DNA of 64,000 nucleotides from an uncultured Roseburia sp. GTDB taxonomy: Bacteria > Bacillota > Clostridia > Lachnospirales > Lachnospiraceae. The stretch is taken from positions 1 to 64,000 of the forward strand of contig UQNW01000016.1 of NCBI GenBank assembly GCA_900542495.1, given 5' to 3'. The notes under the pieces are model-generated. The model saw only the letters and a program-made list of their open reading frames with translations, did no database searches and had not been told where the DNA came from. Below, in pieces: positions 43,093 through 52,047 of the stretch (the first letter of the stretch is position 1; the number at the start of each line of letters is the position of its first letter). Made by a program: the position numbers and the translations under genes.

Positions 43093-43156
43093 ACAAAATC
43101 AGCACATCTTTTTTGTAACCCATAGATATTTTCTATTAATTCAAGGAGATTTATGC

Positions 43157-44038
43157 ATGACGCTTAATCAATTAGGATATTTTTACCAGGCAGCGGTGTT
43201 ACAGCACTTCAATCAGGCCGCAGAAAAAATGAATATTTCAGAGCCAAGTTTAAGCCGTTCCATCAGTGCTTTAGAAGATGAACTTGGGGTAACTTTATTT
43301 GAAAAAAGAGGCAGAAACGTGATCCTGACAAAAGCAGGTGAGATTTTTTTAGAACATGCCACGCAGATTTTAGATGATGTGAAACGTGCAGAGAACAAGA
43401 TGCACCATCTTGCCACCGACGGTGGGCATATCGACATTGCCTATGTATCCCCTCTGGCAAGAGAGTATATTCCGCGCACTGTCCGGAATTTTCTCTCACT
43501 TGAGCAGAATAAGAATATCACCTTCAATTTCAATCAGGACATCACATCCGTGAATATTGAAGGCTTAAAAAAAGGTTCCTATGATCTGATCTTCGGTTCC
43601 TATTCCGCCAACGAACCGAATATTGAGTTTGTACCTATTATAAAGCAGGAAATTGTTGCCATTCTCCCGATTGGGCATCCATTGAGCCGCAAAGAGGCTG
43701 TGGAAGCCACCGATTTTGCCGACTATCAGGTGCTTGGATACAGCCGCCACTCCGGTCTTGGCAAGTACACACGCAGTTTCTTCAAAGAACACGGGATCGC
43801 ACCAAATTTCATCTGCGAATCCCCGGATGAAAACGGAATTGCCTCTCTTGTGGCACAGGGATTTGGGATTGCACTTGTGGCTGACGTTGACACCATCTAT
43901 CGTGACGACATCTGCATACGCCCGCTGATCTCCAGTGAATCCTTCTCACACACCGTCTACATGGGCTATATACGCGGCAAATACCAGTTGCCGGCTGTCC
44001 AGCGGTTCATCGCCTTCGTGAGAAATGAGCAGGCGTGA
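43157..44038 (+). CDS. LysR-family regulator, probable activator of the shikimate unit
   Basis: Regulator of 293 residues: HTH LNQLGYFYQAAVLQHFNQAAEKMNISEPSLS, then LFEKRGRNVILTKAGEIFLEHA. The effector domain starts about residue 90; LVAQGFGIALVAD is typical. Divergent arrangement with the dehydrogenase-MFS-aroD unit is classic for a LysR activator responding to a pathway intermediate. Its stop codon lies inside the first bases of a 578-bp palindrome. CAAGGAGATTTATGC precedes ATG 43157. Confidence 0.88.
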   Translation: MTLNQLGYFYQAAVLQHFNQAAEKMNISEPSLSRSISALEDELGVTLFEKRGRNVILTKAGEIFLEHATQILDDVKRAENKMHHLATDGGHIDIAYVSPLAREYIPRTVRNFLSLEQNKNITFNFNQDITSVNIEGLKKGSYDLIFGSYSANEPNIEFVPIIKQEIVAILPIGHPLSRKEAVEATDFADYQVLGYSRHSGLGKYTRSFFKEHGIAPNFICESPDENGIASLVAQGFGIALVADVDTIYRDDICIRPLISSESFSHTVYMGYIRGKYQLPAVQRFIAFVRNEQA

Positions 44039-44606
44039 TCCGGGTTGATGGCTATATCGGAAACCCGGATATTTGCACGGAAAGAGGTAAAACTTTTATT
44101 CGCAAGCCGGGGGTGTGACAGAGGGAGTACAGAATGAAACTTTTGTGAGGATTGCGTAAATTTATCTGTGTCCCAACTTGGACTGTCAGGTTATGTACAT
44201 TCATCAATGGACTGACCGCACAATGTGTCCGCCTATAAAACACTCGCTTTATCTGTCTCTAGCAGGAGTAAATACCAAAAAATCAGCATCGTTTATTGCA
44301 GGCTCAAAAGTCAAAAAGGGGGTTGACTTTTGACCTGCTTCTCTGCTGATTTTCTGGTATTAACTCCTGCACGATACAGATAAGAAGTCGTGTGTTTTAT
44401 AGGCGGACACATTGTGCGGACTGTCCATTTTTGAATGAACATAAGTAATCGTAAAGTCCAAGTTGGGACTCAGATAAATTAGCAATTCGAACAAGTTTCA
44501 TTCTGTACTCCCTCTGCCGCAATCCCGGCTTGCGTAGGAACACTTATTTCTTTCCGTGCAAATATCCGGACTTCCTTTTCCACATAACGTCCCGGATCAC
44601 GCCTGC
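44029..44606. repeat. 578-bp imperfect palindrome between convergent lysR genes
   Basis: The outer ends are GCAGGCGTGATCCGGG (44029-44044) and its exact inverse (44591-44606). The centre is CAAAAGTCAA (44305-44314), an 8-nt loop, TTGACTTTTG (44323-44332). Between them the arms match at roughly three quarters of positions by eye, with long perfect stretches such as CACAATGTGTCCGCCTATAA and GAGGGAGTACAGAATGAAAC. It spans almost the whole 575-bp gap, starting at the stop region of both genes. No gene in it. RNA from either side would fold into one very long hairpin. Confidence 0.88.
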
Positions 44607-44613
44607 ACACCTC

Positions 44614-45501
44614 TCACCTGCCCTCGGTCTGCTGACAGACGAATTGGATAAATGACTTTGCCACAGGGGAAAGGTAATGTTTTTTCAGGGTGGCGAGATA
44701 CACCGACCGCTCGTACACCGGATAACTGATCTCGAGTGTCTTTAGGTTCAGTGACTTTAAGATTGGAATGTCCGGCATAACGGCAATACCAAATCCCTGA
44801 GCGACCAGACCTGCCATACTGGAGTCCTCCTCCATCTCAAAGGCAACCTTCGGGAACTGGTTGATCTCCTCAAACATCTGGTCAATTACCGGGCGAAGCC
44901 CGCTTCCTTTTTCAAAATAAATCTGTGGATACGCAATTGTGTCCCTAAGATCTACGCTGTCGCGCATGGCAAGCGGATGATCCTTCGGTACTGCCACTAC
45001 AAGCTTCTGGTTTCCGATCTTCCGGAAATCAATATCCGGCTCCCCCTCCTGATAAGAGGAAAATACAATGTCGTATTTATCTTCCTTTAATCCTGCTAAA
45101 ATGTCTCCGGTTGTTCCCACGGTAAAATGAAAATCAATGTGATAATCCGGGTAAGCATCCAGAAAATTGCGCACCATTTTCGGTGTAAAATTGCTTCCCA
45201 TTGTATAAATGTAAGCAAGGTGAATGATACCTTCCTTGCTTCCATTCAATTCTCTTGTACGCTGCGCCCCTTCCTCAAGCACTTTTAAGGATTCCTCCAC
45301 GTAAGGAAGAAACAGCTTCCCATAACGTGTCAGAACAATATTTCTTCCTTTTTTCTCAAAAAGCCTTGTGCCGAGTTCTTCTTCTAACTGCGCAATCGCA
45401 TGGCTTAAGGACGGCTGCGTAATGGAAAGCATCTGCGCAGCTCTCGTGTAGTGTTCTTCCTGTGCCAGAACCTTAAAATACTGTAACTGATTCAGATTCA
45501 T
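44614..45501 (-). CDS. LysR-family regulator, convergent with the first
   Basis: Regulator of 295 residues: HTH LNQLQYFKVLAQEEHYTRAAQMLSITQPSLS and LFEKKGRNIVLTRYGKLFL. Same subfamily as the 43157 protein (both have LVAQGFGIA and a GSY/SSYQ effector region) but clearly diverged. Target unknown; candidates are the enoate-reductase gene, whose upstream region has a LysR-type palindrome, or the second dehydrogenase. Its 3' end abuts the 578-bp palindrome. A GGGGGG run lies just before ATG 45501. Confidence 0.87.
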   Translation of the reverse strand: MNLNQLQYFKVLAQEEHYTRAAQMLSITQPSLSHAIAQLEEELGTRLFEKKGRNIVLTRYGKLFLPYVEESLKVLEEGAQRTRELNGSKEGIIHLAYIYTMGSNFTPKMVRNFLDAYPDYHIDFHFTVGTTGDILAGLKEDKYDIVFSSYQEGEPDIDFRKIGNQKLVVAVPKDHPLAMRDSVDLRDTIAYPQIYFEKGSGLRPVIDQMFEEINQFPKVAFEMEEDSSMAGLVAQGFGIAVMPDIPILKSLNLKTLEISYPVYERSVYLATLKKHYLSPVAKSFIQFVCQQTEGR

Positions 45502-45546
45502 GGTGTTCCCCCCCCTGTTCTGATATTATGTAAACCGATCATCTCA

Positions 45547-47034
45547 CTAGCGGATCAGATGCATCTCCTCGATCACCCAGCTTTCCTCATCCATATGATA
45601 TTCATTTCCACAATACGGACACTTTTTCTGTCGCACCGCGTCAAAGCTGCCTCCGCAGCCCGGACAGGAAACAGAGGTAATGGAAAATCCAGGTGCCTCC
45701 GGTTTTGCAATATTTCTACGGAAAGTAACATCGATACAGTCACCGCTCTTTTTTACTTTTCCATGCTCCTCATAATAATTTACCCACCATGTCCGGACCG
45801 AAAGGTGCATGACCTCTCCCTCCTGCCGGATTCCATTCAGGCAGATGCCATTCGTATAAGTCATCTCAAGAATATCTGAAAAAAGTGGTTCGCGCGCATT
45901 TGCCCGGTAACAGGCAAGATCTTCGGGTTTTTCTGCCAGCACTGCCATACGCACAAGTGCTACTAACTGTCCCTCGAATTTATCAAAGGAAAAATTTTTG
46001 TCATAACGGAGCATTGTGTTTTTGATTTTCCGCTTTGAACTGCTCCATTTAAAAGGTGATAAATGCTTCATCCCGTCCCGGTCAAAAAGCGTTGCCACCA
46101 GCCGGATATCTGCAATGATGAATCCAAGAAAGCCTCCCACAAGCAGCGCCGCAAAGTAACTGGAAAACAGGCAAAGCGGCAATGGCATTTCTTGTGCTGC
46201 AACATTTGCAATGAGTGAAATAATCAATACTGCCAGCATACTAAACGTCATGCTCTGTTTAAAAATCTGTCCGTTTTTTGCAATCGAGTTACTTCTTATA
46301 AAGAAAAGATTGATCACCCTAGGGAAAAGATCTTTGACTTTAAATACCGTTCCACAATACGGGCATCCCTCTCCAAGTTTTGAGACGGAATTCACTGCAC
46401 CACAGTTTGGGCAGGTCACACGGATGAGCTGTGTCTGCGCTTCATTTGGAGAATGTGCAACAATCTCATACATGACCATGTCTGTGTTCCGTTCATAAAC
46501 CGGACCGTTTTCGTCTGCAAAAGAAAGTGTTCTGGATACATTTTCATACAACATGTCTGTTGTATACCAGAGCGATTTTCTGGATAACTTTCCGGTTCCA
46601 TAACTGCTTCCCTTGGACGGCACTACCTTTTCCTGCAGTTTCAATCCTTTTTTATCTAAACGTTCCTTCTGCAACCGGAGAAAATATGCTGTGTCTCCGT
46701 CGCAGTTCTGTGGTGTGATTCCCCTTTCATACCACAGATTCAGTTCCTTTGCGAAACGGTCATACATGCCGCGCCCCTTGTCCCACTCCGGAACGAATTC
46801 TTCAAATGCCTTCACCGCTTTACGGTACTTTGCAAGCCATGTCACACCAATAACGCAAAGCAGTACTCCCACTGCCAGAAGCACGATTTTTAACACAGAA
46901 GCAAGTTCCATTGTCACAAACGAAGCCGCCAGTACTCCCGCTGCAATAAACGCTGCTCCCTTAAAAAGGATTTCTCCATCTGCCTCGCTCGCCGAATCTC
47001 TTTTCTGTGTGCTGATTTCTGAAAAAAATGCCAT
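45547..47034 (-). CDS. Membrane protein with two zinc ribbons, possible Tim44-like domain
   Basis: Protein of 495 residues. Two N-terminal membrane helices (about 25-65), a soluble region, a zinc ribbon CPNCG...CPYCG (about 208-230), two more helices (about 265-312), then a domain with FSFDKFEGQLVALVRMAVLAEKPEDL that resembles Tim44/NTF2-like folds. A second zinc ribbon CPGCG...CPYCG lies near the C-terminus. I know no function. It stands alone between LysR and the divergent enoate reductase. GGGGAGGCAGTT precedes ATG 47034. Confidence 0.6.
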   Translation of the reverse strand: MAFFSEISTQKRDSASEADGEILFKGAAFIAAGVLAASFVTMELASVLKIVLLAVGVLLCVIGVTWLAKYRKAVKAFEEFVPEWDKGRGMYDRFAKELNLWYERGITPQNCDGDTAYFLRLQKERLDKKGLKLQEKVVPSKGSSYGTGKLSRKSLWYTTDMLYENVSRTLSFADENGPVYERNTDMVMYEIVAHSPNEAQTQLIRVTCPNCGAVNSVSKLGEGCPYCGTVFKVKDLFPRVINLFFIRSNSIAKNGQIFKQSMTFSMLAVLIISLIANVAAQEMPLPLCLFSSYFAALLVGGFLGFIIADIRLVATLFDRDGMKHLSPFKWSSSKRKIKNTMLRYDKNFSFDKFEGQLVALVRMAVLAEKPEDLACYRANAREPLFSDILEMTYTNGICLNGIRQEGEVMHLSVRTWWVNYYEEHGKVKKSGDCIDVTFRRNIAKPEAPGFSITSVSCPGCGGSFDAVRQKKCPYCGNEYHMDEESWVIEEMHLIR

Positions 47035-47232
47035 AACTGCCTCCCCTTAAAATTGTCTGTATTAGGCAATTATAAATCAATTCATAGATTTTTTCTATCA
47101 TTTCGGGCAAAAATAACAATTGGACTTTTTTTTCATTTGCATATAAGTTGAATGTAACGGGAAGAACAAAGCACTTCTCATTTGTTAAAAAATTAACGTC
47201 TGCCCACGTTAGGTATTTCCATAAGCAAATAT

Positions 47233-47245
47233 TGTATGGAATACA
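47233..47245. promoter_or_regulatory. LysR-type operator upstream of the enoate reductase gene
   Basis: Perfect palindrome TGTAT-GGA-ATACA fits the T-N11-A LysR box. It lies 107 bp upstream of ATG 47352. The rest of the gap 47035-47351 shows no gene and no clear promoter hexamers. One of the two nearby LysR proteins may bind here. Confidence 0.5.
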
Positions 47246-47351
47246 GCCCGGAATAGTGCAATAAAAGCGCATTTCCAGACAATCTCAAAAAAACCAGTCA
47301 CAAAAGAAAATGTACAACACATTTTTTCAGGGAAAAGGAGATTATTTTACG

Positions 47352-49352
47352 ATGAAAAACAAATATCCACACATTTTTGAACCAATGACCATCCGCAGAA
47401 TGACCGTAAAAAACAGAATCGTCATGACACCTATGGGAACCAACTACGGTGAACAGAATGGTGAAATGAGTTTCCTTCATATTAACTACTATGAGCAGAG
47501 AGCTAAGGGAGGCACAGGTCTTCTGATCGTTGAGAACGCAAGTGTCGATTCCCCACAGGGTTCTAACGGAACAACACAGCTTCGTATCGACCTTGACAAC
47601 TACATCCCAAGACTTTTCAAATTATGCGAGAGCATTCACAAACATGGTGCGTGCATCGCGATCCAGTTAAACCACGCAGGTGCTTCTGCAATGTCTTCCC
47701 GTATCGGAATGCAGCCGGTTTCCGCATCTGATGTACCTTCCAAGGCAGGCGGAGAAATCCCTAGACCTCTGGAAAAAGAAGAAATCCTTCACATTGTAAA
47801 AAAATACGGTGAGGCTGCAAAACGTGCACAGATCTGTGGTTTTGACGCAGTAGAGATCCACGCCGGACATTCTTATCTGATCAGCCAGTTCCTCTCTCCT
47901 CTTACAAACAAGAGAACAGATGAATTTGGTGGTTCCGCTGAAAACCGTGCAAGATTTGCAAAATTAGTCATCGAGGAAGTCCGTAAACAGGTTGGACCAT
48001 TCTTCCCAATCTTCGTCCGCATCAGTGCTGATGAGTTAATGGAAGGCGGTAACACCTTAGAGGATACCTTAGAATACTTACAGTACTTTGAAAAAGAAGT
48101 TGACGTATTTGACGTTTCCTGTGGTTTAAATGGTTCTATCCAGTACCAGATCGACGCTAACTACTTACCGGACGGATGGCGTTCTTACATGGCAAAAGCT
48201 GTAAAAGAAAAATACGGTAAACCATGTATGACTGTTGGTAATATCCGTGATCCGAAAGTTGCAGAAGATATTCTTGCAAGAGGTGATGCAGACCTTATCG
48301 GAATGGGACGTGGACTGATTGCTGATCCTGAATGGGTAAATAAAGTTGAATTCGGCAACGAGTGCGATATCCGTAAATGTATCTCATGTAACATCGGTTG
48401 TGCAGGACACAGAATCGGTTTAAACCAGCCAATCCGTTGTACCGTAAACCCAGCCGTTAACACTGGCGAAGATTACATGAAACAGAAAGTAAACAAACCT
48501 TGCAACGTTGTTGTCATCGGTGGTGGTACTGCTGGTCTTGAAGCAGCCTGTACCGCAGCAGAAGTTGGATGCACCACTTTCCTGATTGAGAAAAAAGCAG
48601 AGCTCGGCGGACTTGCTTCCGTAATCTCCAAGATTCCGGACAAAAAACGTCTTGCTGATTTCCCGAACTACATGATTCATCGTGCAAGCAAACTTCACAA
48701 CTTATTTATTTTCAAAAATACAAGTGCAACCGCAGAACTCGTTAAGAGCTTAAACCCGGATATCATTGTAAATGCAACCGGTTCTGTTCCAACACTTCCT
48801 CCGATCACAGGTCTGCATGATCTTGTTGACAAAGATGGCACAAATGTTGCAACTGTATTAAAGATGATCGAGCGCCTGAATGAGTATCCAGAAGACATGA
48901 CCGGTAAAAAAGTTTCCATCATCGGCGGTGGTGCTGTAGGACTTGACGTTATGGAATTCTTCACCGAGAGAGGTGCAGAAGTTTCTATGGTTGAGATGCT
49001 TCCAATGATCGGTAATGGTCTTGATCCTGTCACAAAATGTGACACAAACGCTAAAATGGCAAAATACCATGTCAAACAGATGACAAACACTGCTTTACAG
49101 GAAGTAAAAAATGATCGTTTCATCGTGAAAAATCCAGAAGGTGAGATTGAGGAAGTTCCATTTGATTATGGTTTCATCTGCCTTGGCATGAGAGCTAACA
49201 CTCCTGTTTTAAGTGAAATCGAGGAAGCTTTCAGCGATACAAACGTAGAGATCGTTAATATCGGAGACAGCAAACGTGCCCGCAGGATTATCGAGGGTAC
49301 CGAGGAAGGCAGAAATATCTTAAACGTACTTGCCCGTCACGATTACTTATAA
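47352..49352 (+). CDS. NADH:flavin oxidoreductase/2-enoate reductase family enzyme
   Basis: Protein of 666 residues, old-yellow-enzyme type with FMN barrel (1-about 330), 4Fe-4S ligands CISCNIGC plus IRC (C-x2-C-x3-C-x12-C), FAD motif VVIGGGTAGLEAA and NAD motif SIIGGGAVGLDV. Same layout as 2,4-dienoyl-CoA reductase, enoate reductase FldZ and bile-acid BaiCD/BaiH. It reduces C=C bonds next to a carbonyl. Amid shikimate genes, reduction of a dehydrated shikimate derivative is a tempting guess. ATG 47352 follows AAAAGGAG; an ATG at 47310 lacks a site. Confidence 0.88.
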   Translation: MKNKYPHIFEPMTIRRMTVKNRIVMTPMGTNYGEQNGEMSFLHINYYEQRAKGGTGLLIVENASVDSPQGSNGTTQLRIDLDNYIPRLFKLCESIHKHGACIAIQLNHAGASAMSSRIGMQPVSASDVPSKAGGEIPRPLEKEEILHIVKKYGEAAKRAQICGFDAVEIHAGHSYLISQFLSPLTNKRTDEFGGSAENRARFAKLVIEEVRKQVGPFFPIFVRISADELMEGGNTLEDTLEYLQYFEKEVDVFDVSCGLNGSIQYQIDANYLPDGWRSYMAKAVKEKYGKPCMTVGNIRDPKVAEDILARGDADLIGMGRGLIADPEWVNKVEFGNECDIRKCISCNIGCAGHRIGLNQPIRCTVNPAVNTGEDYMKQKVNKPCNVVVIGGGTAGLEAACTAAEVGCTTFLIEKKAELGGLASVISKIPDKKRLADFPNYMIHRASKLHNLFIFKNTSATAELVKSLNPDIIVNATGSVPTLPPITGLHDLVDKDGTNVATVLKMIERLNEYPEDMTGKKVSIIGGGAVGLDVMEFFTERGAEVSMVEMLPMIGNGLDPVTKCDTNAKMAKYHVKQMTNTALQEVKNDRFIVKNPEGEIEEVPFDYGFICLGMRANTPVLSEIEEAFSDTNVEIVNIGDSKRARRIIEGTEEGRNILNVLARHDYL

Positions 49353-49432
49353 AATTTTGTAACCCATTTAACATTAGCAATTTTCTATAAACTTCTCCTT
49401 ATAAATAGAATGTGATCTCCCCGGGAGACACG

Positions 49433-49512
49433 CTGTCTGCCACCCCTTCCCGGCAGACAGGCATATGCCGTAAGGCACAAAAAAATCCAACCAGCGCAAA
49501 ACTGGTTGGATT
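49433..49512. terminator. Two hairpins ending the enoate reductase gene
   Basis: CTGTCTGCC/GGCAGACAG (49433-49441, 49452-49460) is followed by AATCCAACCAG/CTGGTTGGATT (49484-49494, 49502-49512). The second is framed by A7 and T5 runs and should terminate both this gene and the convergent dehydrogenase. Confidence 0.85.
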
Positions 49513-49544
49513 TTTGTTATTTCGGAAAAAGAATTATTCAATCT

Positions 49545-50414
49545 TTAGCTAAAGAACAGCTTCTTCACATCCTCCACTGGCATGTCCTGACCAGTGTAAA
49601 GCTTGAATGCAGCAACCCCCTGCCATAACAACATGCCTTTTCCCCCGATACAGGTACATCCTGCTTCTTTGGCTTCTCTTAAAAGCTTTGTCTCCTCCGG
49701 ATTGTAAACTGCATCTGCAACTACAAGTCCCGGGCGGAATGCAGACAGATCTTTCACAACACTCTGGTCATCCATCGGCTTCATTCCAACAATGGTAGCA
49801 TTTGCAAAAATATCACTGGACTGGATCTCTTCCGTCATTTTTGCTGTATCTGCAATGTCATATACATTGACCACACACTCCGGTACTGCTTTCCTGATCT
49901 TCTCTGCGGTCTGCAGAGTGCGCTCGAAAAATGCGTCTTTGATATTGAAAATCGAAATTTCACGTGCTCCGTCTAATGCACACTGTACCTGAATCGCAGT
50001 CGCTGCGCCCCCACCTCCGGCTACTGTAATTTTTCTGCCTTTGATCTCAATTCCGTGATCTCTTAAGTTATGGACAAATCCCTCGCCATCTGTAATATAT
50101 CCGGTCAGTTTCCCGTTATCATTGACAATCGTATTGACTGCACCGATGATCTGCGCCGCCGGGGAAAGTTCATCCATATACCTTGCTGCCTCTACCTTGT
50201 CCGGCATCGTCACATTGCACCCGCGCATATTGAATGTTTTCATCGCTGCGATCGCATCTTTCACCTTATCTTCTTTTATATCAAATGCCACATAGGCATA
50301 ATCAAGACCAAGTTTTTCAAAACTGTAGTTATACATTGCAGGTGAACCTGAATGTCCGACCGGTGATCCGATCAATGCCAATAAACCTGTGTGACCTGAA
50401 ATACGTTTTTCCAT
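49545..50414 (-). CDS. Quinate/shikimate dehydrogenase (YdiB/AroE-like), paralogue 2
   Basis: Protein of 289 residues. Same fold as the 42009 enzyme: GHSGSPAMYNYSF, catalytic Lys in TMPDKVEAARY, LSPAAQIIGAVNTI, Asp in GYITDGEGF, GGGGAATAI and FNIKDAFF. The pair share VNTIV and SPAA blocks, so they are close paralogues, perhaps with different substrate (quinate versus shikimate) or cofactor preference. ATG 50414 follows AAGGAGAGGGTTAGC; an ATG at 50483 has no site. Convergent with the enoate reductase. Confidence 0.87.
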   Translation of the reverse strand: MEKRISGHTGLLALIGSPVGHSGSPAMYNYSFEKLGLDYAYVAFDIKEDKVKDAIAAMKTFNMRGCNVTMPDKVEAARYMDELSPAAQIIGAVNTIVNDNGKLTGYITDGEGFVHNLRDHGIEIKGRKITVAGGGGAATAIQVQCALDGAREISIFNIKDAFFERTLQTAEKIRKAVPECVVNVYDIADTAKMTEEIQSSDIFANATIVGMKPMDDQSVVKDLSAFRPGLVVADAVYNPEETKLLREAKEAGCTCIGGKGMLLWQGVAAFKLYTGQDMPVEDVKKLFFS

Positions 50415-50552
50415 GCTAACCCTCTCCTTGTTTCGTTTTCTGTATTTATCAAACATGATATACGTTTTTTTGCGGATTGGCAAGCACTTTTTTCATTTAA
50501 AGCATTAAAGTTTCTTTTGTAATATTCCAGCGGAACAGACTACCCTATTTTA

Positions 50553-51392
50553 TTACAATACCCTGTCATTTTCTAAAATGAATGGGCTTGCACACTCGCC
50601 GGTAGTATCTACATCATAGCACCTCATCAGATATTCTTTTAACTGATCCCTGTCTTCAAAACGGATGAGCTGATATGGCAGCTCAAATGAAATTTTTTCA
50701 AAGAAAAGAATTTCATTTCCTGTATCCAACAGCACCCCTGCATGTCCGGCAATCAGACTGTTCTCATTCTCGTCGATATGCGAATGAAGATATACTGTGA
50801 TCAGGGACAACTTACTCTCCTCGTCAAATGTCACACCCGCTTTTTTCCAATATTCTCTCTGCACCCCGATCTGCTTCTTCGTATCTGTTGATGCGTCAGT
50901 TTTTATCTCAGAGAAAACTGTTTCAAACTTTTCTCTTTCCTCTGCCGTAAAAAGCTCTCCTGCATCAAGCGCAGCTTCATCCAAAAACAGATACTCTGTA
51001 TTACGTCCGCCTGTATCCTGTACCATGATCAGATCTTTCATCAGTCCGAATGCAGTGATCCTGCAATTGTATCCGATAAAATCCGGATTGTTTTTCATCC
51101 ATAAATCCTGTATTGCATCAATATCATATTCCGGCATTGTCATATCAAACGATGCATATCCTTCTTCGACAAGTGAGGTGTTTTGTATGGCATCATTGTA
51201 CTCTTTCACGATTGCCATACTTTTTTGTGCATCTGTTTCTGCTGCTCCTGCCTGAATAAGCTCTGTCTCAAATTGCTCACGTACCTGTTCCTCTGACAGA
51301 TTACTATATACCGGCAATGACGCTTCTCCACCGCATCCGGTCATTAATAAAACTGCCCCAATAAAACATAAAATTAATTTTTTTCTCTTCAT
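50553..51392 (-). CDS. DUF4300-like lipoprotein
   Basis: Lipoprotein of 279 residues with signal MKRKKLILCFIGAVLLM and lipobox MTGC. The mature part starts with SNLSEEQVREQFETELIQAG and includes YNCRITAFGLMKDLI, fitting the DUF4300 family as I remember it. Function unknown; probably anchored outside the membrane. ATG 51392 follows AGAGGAATAG. Repeat copy C lies directly upstream, in the likely leader. Confidence 0.7.
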   Translation of the reverse strand: MKRKKLILCFIGAVLLMTGCGGEASLPVYSNLSEEQVREQFETELIQAGAAETDAQKSMAIVKEYNDAIQNTSLVEEGYASFDMTMPEYDIDAIQDLWMKNNPDFIGYNCRITAFGLMKDLIMVQDTGGRNTEYLFLDEAALDAGELFTAEEREKFETVFSEIKTDASTDTKKQIGVQREYWKKAGVTFDEESKLSLITVYLHSHIDENENSLIAGHAGVLLDTGNEILFFEKISFELPYQLIRFEDRDQLKEYLMRCYDVDTTGECASPFILENDRVL

Positions 51393-51419
51393 TTCTATTC
51401 CTCTTTCCAAATTAAATGG

Positions 51420-51480
51420 GTAATTGCGAAACTCCTCATACCCTTCTTTCAATTGTTTAAAATCAACAAAATTTTCTATC
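51420..51480. repeat. Palindromic MITE-like repeat, copy C (one end only)
   Basis: GTAATTGCGAAACTC starts a 60-bp match to the end of copy A read in reverse (e.g. AAAATCAACAAAATTTTC). After 51480 the sequence diverges into a different set of hairpins and the other terminal repeat is missing. A truncated or rearranged copy. Confidence 0.7.
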
Positions 51481-51489
51481 AGTTAAAAA

Positions 51490-51645
51490 AGAATCTCGCC
51501 TGCGAGATTCTCCGCCTGCGGCGGGTCGCATATGCGACATGTTTCTTATCCGCCGCAGTGCGATCCTCGCGGAGCATTTTTTATGTAATGGAAACAAAGT
51601 TTCCTATTACATAAAAAACCGGGTATACCACAACATAGTATACCC
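51490..51645. repeat. Cluster of five consecutive hairpins
   Basis: In order: AGAATCTCGC/GCGAGATTCT (51490-51511); CCGCC/GGCGG (51512-51524); the palindrome GTCGCATATGCGAC (51525-51538); TTTTTTATGTAATGGAAAC (51577-51595) pairing with 51599-51618 apart from one bulge; GGGTATAC/GTATACCC (51621-51645). The fourth is a strong bidirectional terminator. The rest is unexplained. Confidence 0.75.
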
Positions 51646-51658
51646 GAATTTCGTTCCG

Positions 51659-51914
51659 TTAACCACCAATCTGGCAATGTAATGACGTATTTTTTTGGAT
51701 CATTTCCTGAAATGCCTTCATCTGCTCATTGGAAGGCTTCTCTGTATCTCCTATTGGATAGTCTCTGTTCAATCCTTCGTATTTTCCCTGACCAAAGTTA
51801 TGATAAGGCAATATGTGGATCTGTCTGCCCACTGTGGGCTACCCTGAGTGCATTCTCCAACATTCTGAGGTTATCATGACCTGTATATTCTTTATGCTTT
51901 TCCGGATTCATATG
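51659..51914 (-). pseudogene. Remnant of a glycyl-radical enzyme activase
   Basis: Two pieces of an activating radical-SAM enzyme remain in different frames. 51914-51822 reads HMNPEKHKEYTGHDN...RVAHSGQT; 51820-51659 reads IHILPYHNFGQGKYEGLNRDYP and the C-terminus. In intact PFL-type activases these blocks are separated by about 60 residues, so an internal deletion with frameshift joined them. The N-terminal half with the CxxxCxxC cluster is absent. Non-functional. Confidence 0.75.
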
Positions 51915-52032
51915 CATTCACCGGATCTTCGGTAAATTCGTCTTTGTCGATCAGCTCTACGATTTCATCATAGCAGCTGTCCAAGAGAATGCGGATCGCC
52001 TCTGCAAGTTCTTCGTTTGTGTCAAAAGCACT
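51892..52032 (-). pseudogene. Broken small frame after the nucleoside phosphorylase
   Basis: A frame reading SAFDTNEELAEAIRILLDSC, then YDEIVELIDKDEFTEDPVNAYESGKA, has protein-like composition but no start codon. AAGGAGG and a GTG (52031) stand at its 5' end in another frame; loss of one base after GTGCTTTT would explain this. Its 3' end overlaps the activase remnant. Identity unknown. Confidence 0.4.
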
Positions 52033-52047
52033 TCCTCCTTCCCTATT

